DNA of 64,000 bases from Hydractinia symbiolongicarpus (Eukaryota; Cnidaria; Hydrozoa; Anthoathecata; Hydractiniidae). The position numbers were made by a program, and so were the translations under genes. The stretch is taken from positions 29,518,501-29,582,500 of the forward strand of contig NC_079879.1 of NCBI RefSeq assembly GCF_029227915.1, in the 5' to 3' direction. Positions 63,723-64,000 of this stretch are shown here, piece by piece. Position 1 is the stretch's first letter. Every line of letters begins with the position of its first letter. The notes under the pieces were generated by a model, which saw only the letters and a list, made by a program, of their open reading frames with translations, was not told the DNA's origin and did no database searches.

Positions 63723-64000
63723 CGGCAAACGAAAACCCGCGATTTCCCGTAAATCCCGCACTCGGCCCGTATAGTCGAATGTATACAAAGAAAGTACCCT
63801 GTGAGTAAACTCATTTCCAAAACGATTTTTTAAATTATCTTTTCACCACTAAAACGCTTGAGACTTGTAGTTTTCAAAAATGTTTTCATTTTTGATGAGA
63901 CGCTGAATAAAAGAAGTTTATTCGCCGGCAAACGAAAACCCGCCATTTCCCGTAAACCCCGGACTCGGCCTGCATAGTCAAAAGTATACAAAGAAAGTAC
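63722..64000 (+). repeat. Terminal monomers, HOR broken by a hybrid
   Basis: A hybrid monomer ending CCGCACTCGGCCC joins a GTCGAATG junction and leads back into the ACGCTTGAG-TTTATTCGCC monomer (about 63855), three rather than four monomers after its previous copy. The array continues past the window edge, which falls at a monomer start (63997). Confidence 0.75.

Larger units (their letters stand above)
1..64000. repeat. Satellite DNA array, ~203-bp monomer, fills the window
   Basis: Every part of the window can be laid onto one monomer of 202-203 bp. Landmarks in order are GTACCC (1-6), GATTTTTTAA (31-40), CACCACTAAAACGC (51-64), the A/T-rich dyad (81-102), GAGACGCT (104-111), GCCGGC (131-136), four CCCG motifs (146-179) and GTATAC (191-196). 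The 1-bp length polymorphism comes mainly from GCATGGACTT (202) versus GCATGAGACTT (203). The window opens 4 bp before a monomer start and ends on the next one. No unique sequence, transposon or gene interrupts the array. Array length and multi-monomer periodicity are typical of eukaryotic heterochromatic satellites; the family itself is not one I recognise. Confidence 0.97.
27981..64000 (+). repeat. Forward-orientation block 2 (36 kb)
   Basis: Orientation returns to + at 27981, at consensus position 97 of a monomer with the variant CATTTCTAATGAG, and stays + to the window edge. Domain order is B (to about 35190), A (to about 41420), C (to about 48120) and D (to about 62000), followed by a small HOR at the end. 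Confidence 0.95.

Noticed and set aside
1-64000. CRISPR array
   Set aside because: There are no short conserved repeats alternating with unique spacers; the entire 203-bp unit is repeated, and no cas genes are present.
1-64000. tRNA, rRNA or transposon-derived origin of the monomer
   Set aside because: I saw no polymerase III A/B boxes, cloverleaf, terminal repeats, target-site duplications or transposase/reverse-transcriptase remnants in either strand of the consensus.

Overview
The whole window is one uninterrupted tandem satellite array of a monomer about 203 bp long (usually 202 or 203 bp, roughly 316 copies). I see no credible protein-coding gene, RNA gene, transposon or unique spacer. 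The hand-built consensus monomer is about 38% G+C and has 13 CpGs, more than its base composition predicts. The array size, multi-monomer higher-order repeats (HORs) and lack of genes point to eukaryotic constitutive heterochromatin (centromeric, pericentromeric, subtelomeric or B/sex-chromosome type). I do not recognise the family, so I name no species. I number the monomer from the conserved GTACCC (position 1) and call the strand carrying GTACCC 'forward'.

There are three orientation blocks: forward 1-9580, inverted 9581-27980, forward 27981-64000. Both switches occur inside monomers and out of phase. Shared variants define four domains. A is about 1-2637, 9581-12600 inverted, and 35190-41420. 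B is about 12600-27980 inverted and 27981-35190. C is about 2638-9130 and 41420-48120. D is about 9130-9580 and 48120-62000. The window reads A-C-D | a-b | B-A-C-D, lower case meaning inverted. The inverted block (18.4 kb) and 27981 to about 41845 (13.9 kb) therefore form two unequal arms of a large inverted duplication centred at 27980.

Within the domains are nested HORs of different length. They are a 10-mer (2024 bp, 2638-8085), a 15-mer (3043 bp, 16267-22960), a 5-mer in three copies (1014 bp, 23790-26860), a 7-mer (1420 bp, 31700-34450), 4-mers (811-812 bp, 33568-35190 and 62099-63722), a 6-mer (1215 bp, 38830-41260), a 13/15-mer (41420-47510) and an 11-mer plus a 90-bp truncated monomer (2316 bp, 49200-53735). 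Two longer-range copies are superimposed: 45882-48120 with 54247-56486, and 52335-54240 with 57197-59100. About 59380-62099 has no visible HOR and carries many private mutations.

No genes act together here. What can be read is the history of the array: unequal exchange, block duplication, inversion and small microhomology deletions. Within the monomer two features may matter physically: a 9-bp dyad with a TTTT loop (positions 81-102) and four CCCG motifs spaced about one helical turn apart (146-179). All coordinates of repeat boundaries are by-eye alignments, reliable to tens of bases unless a junction is stated exactly.
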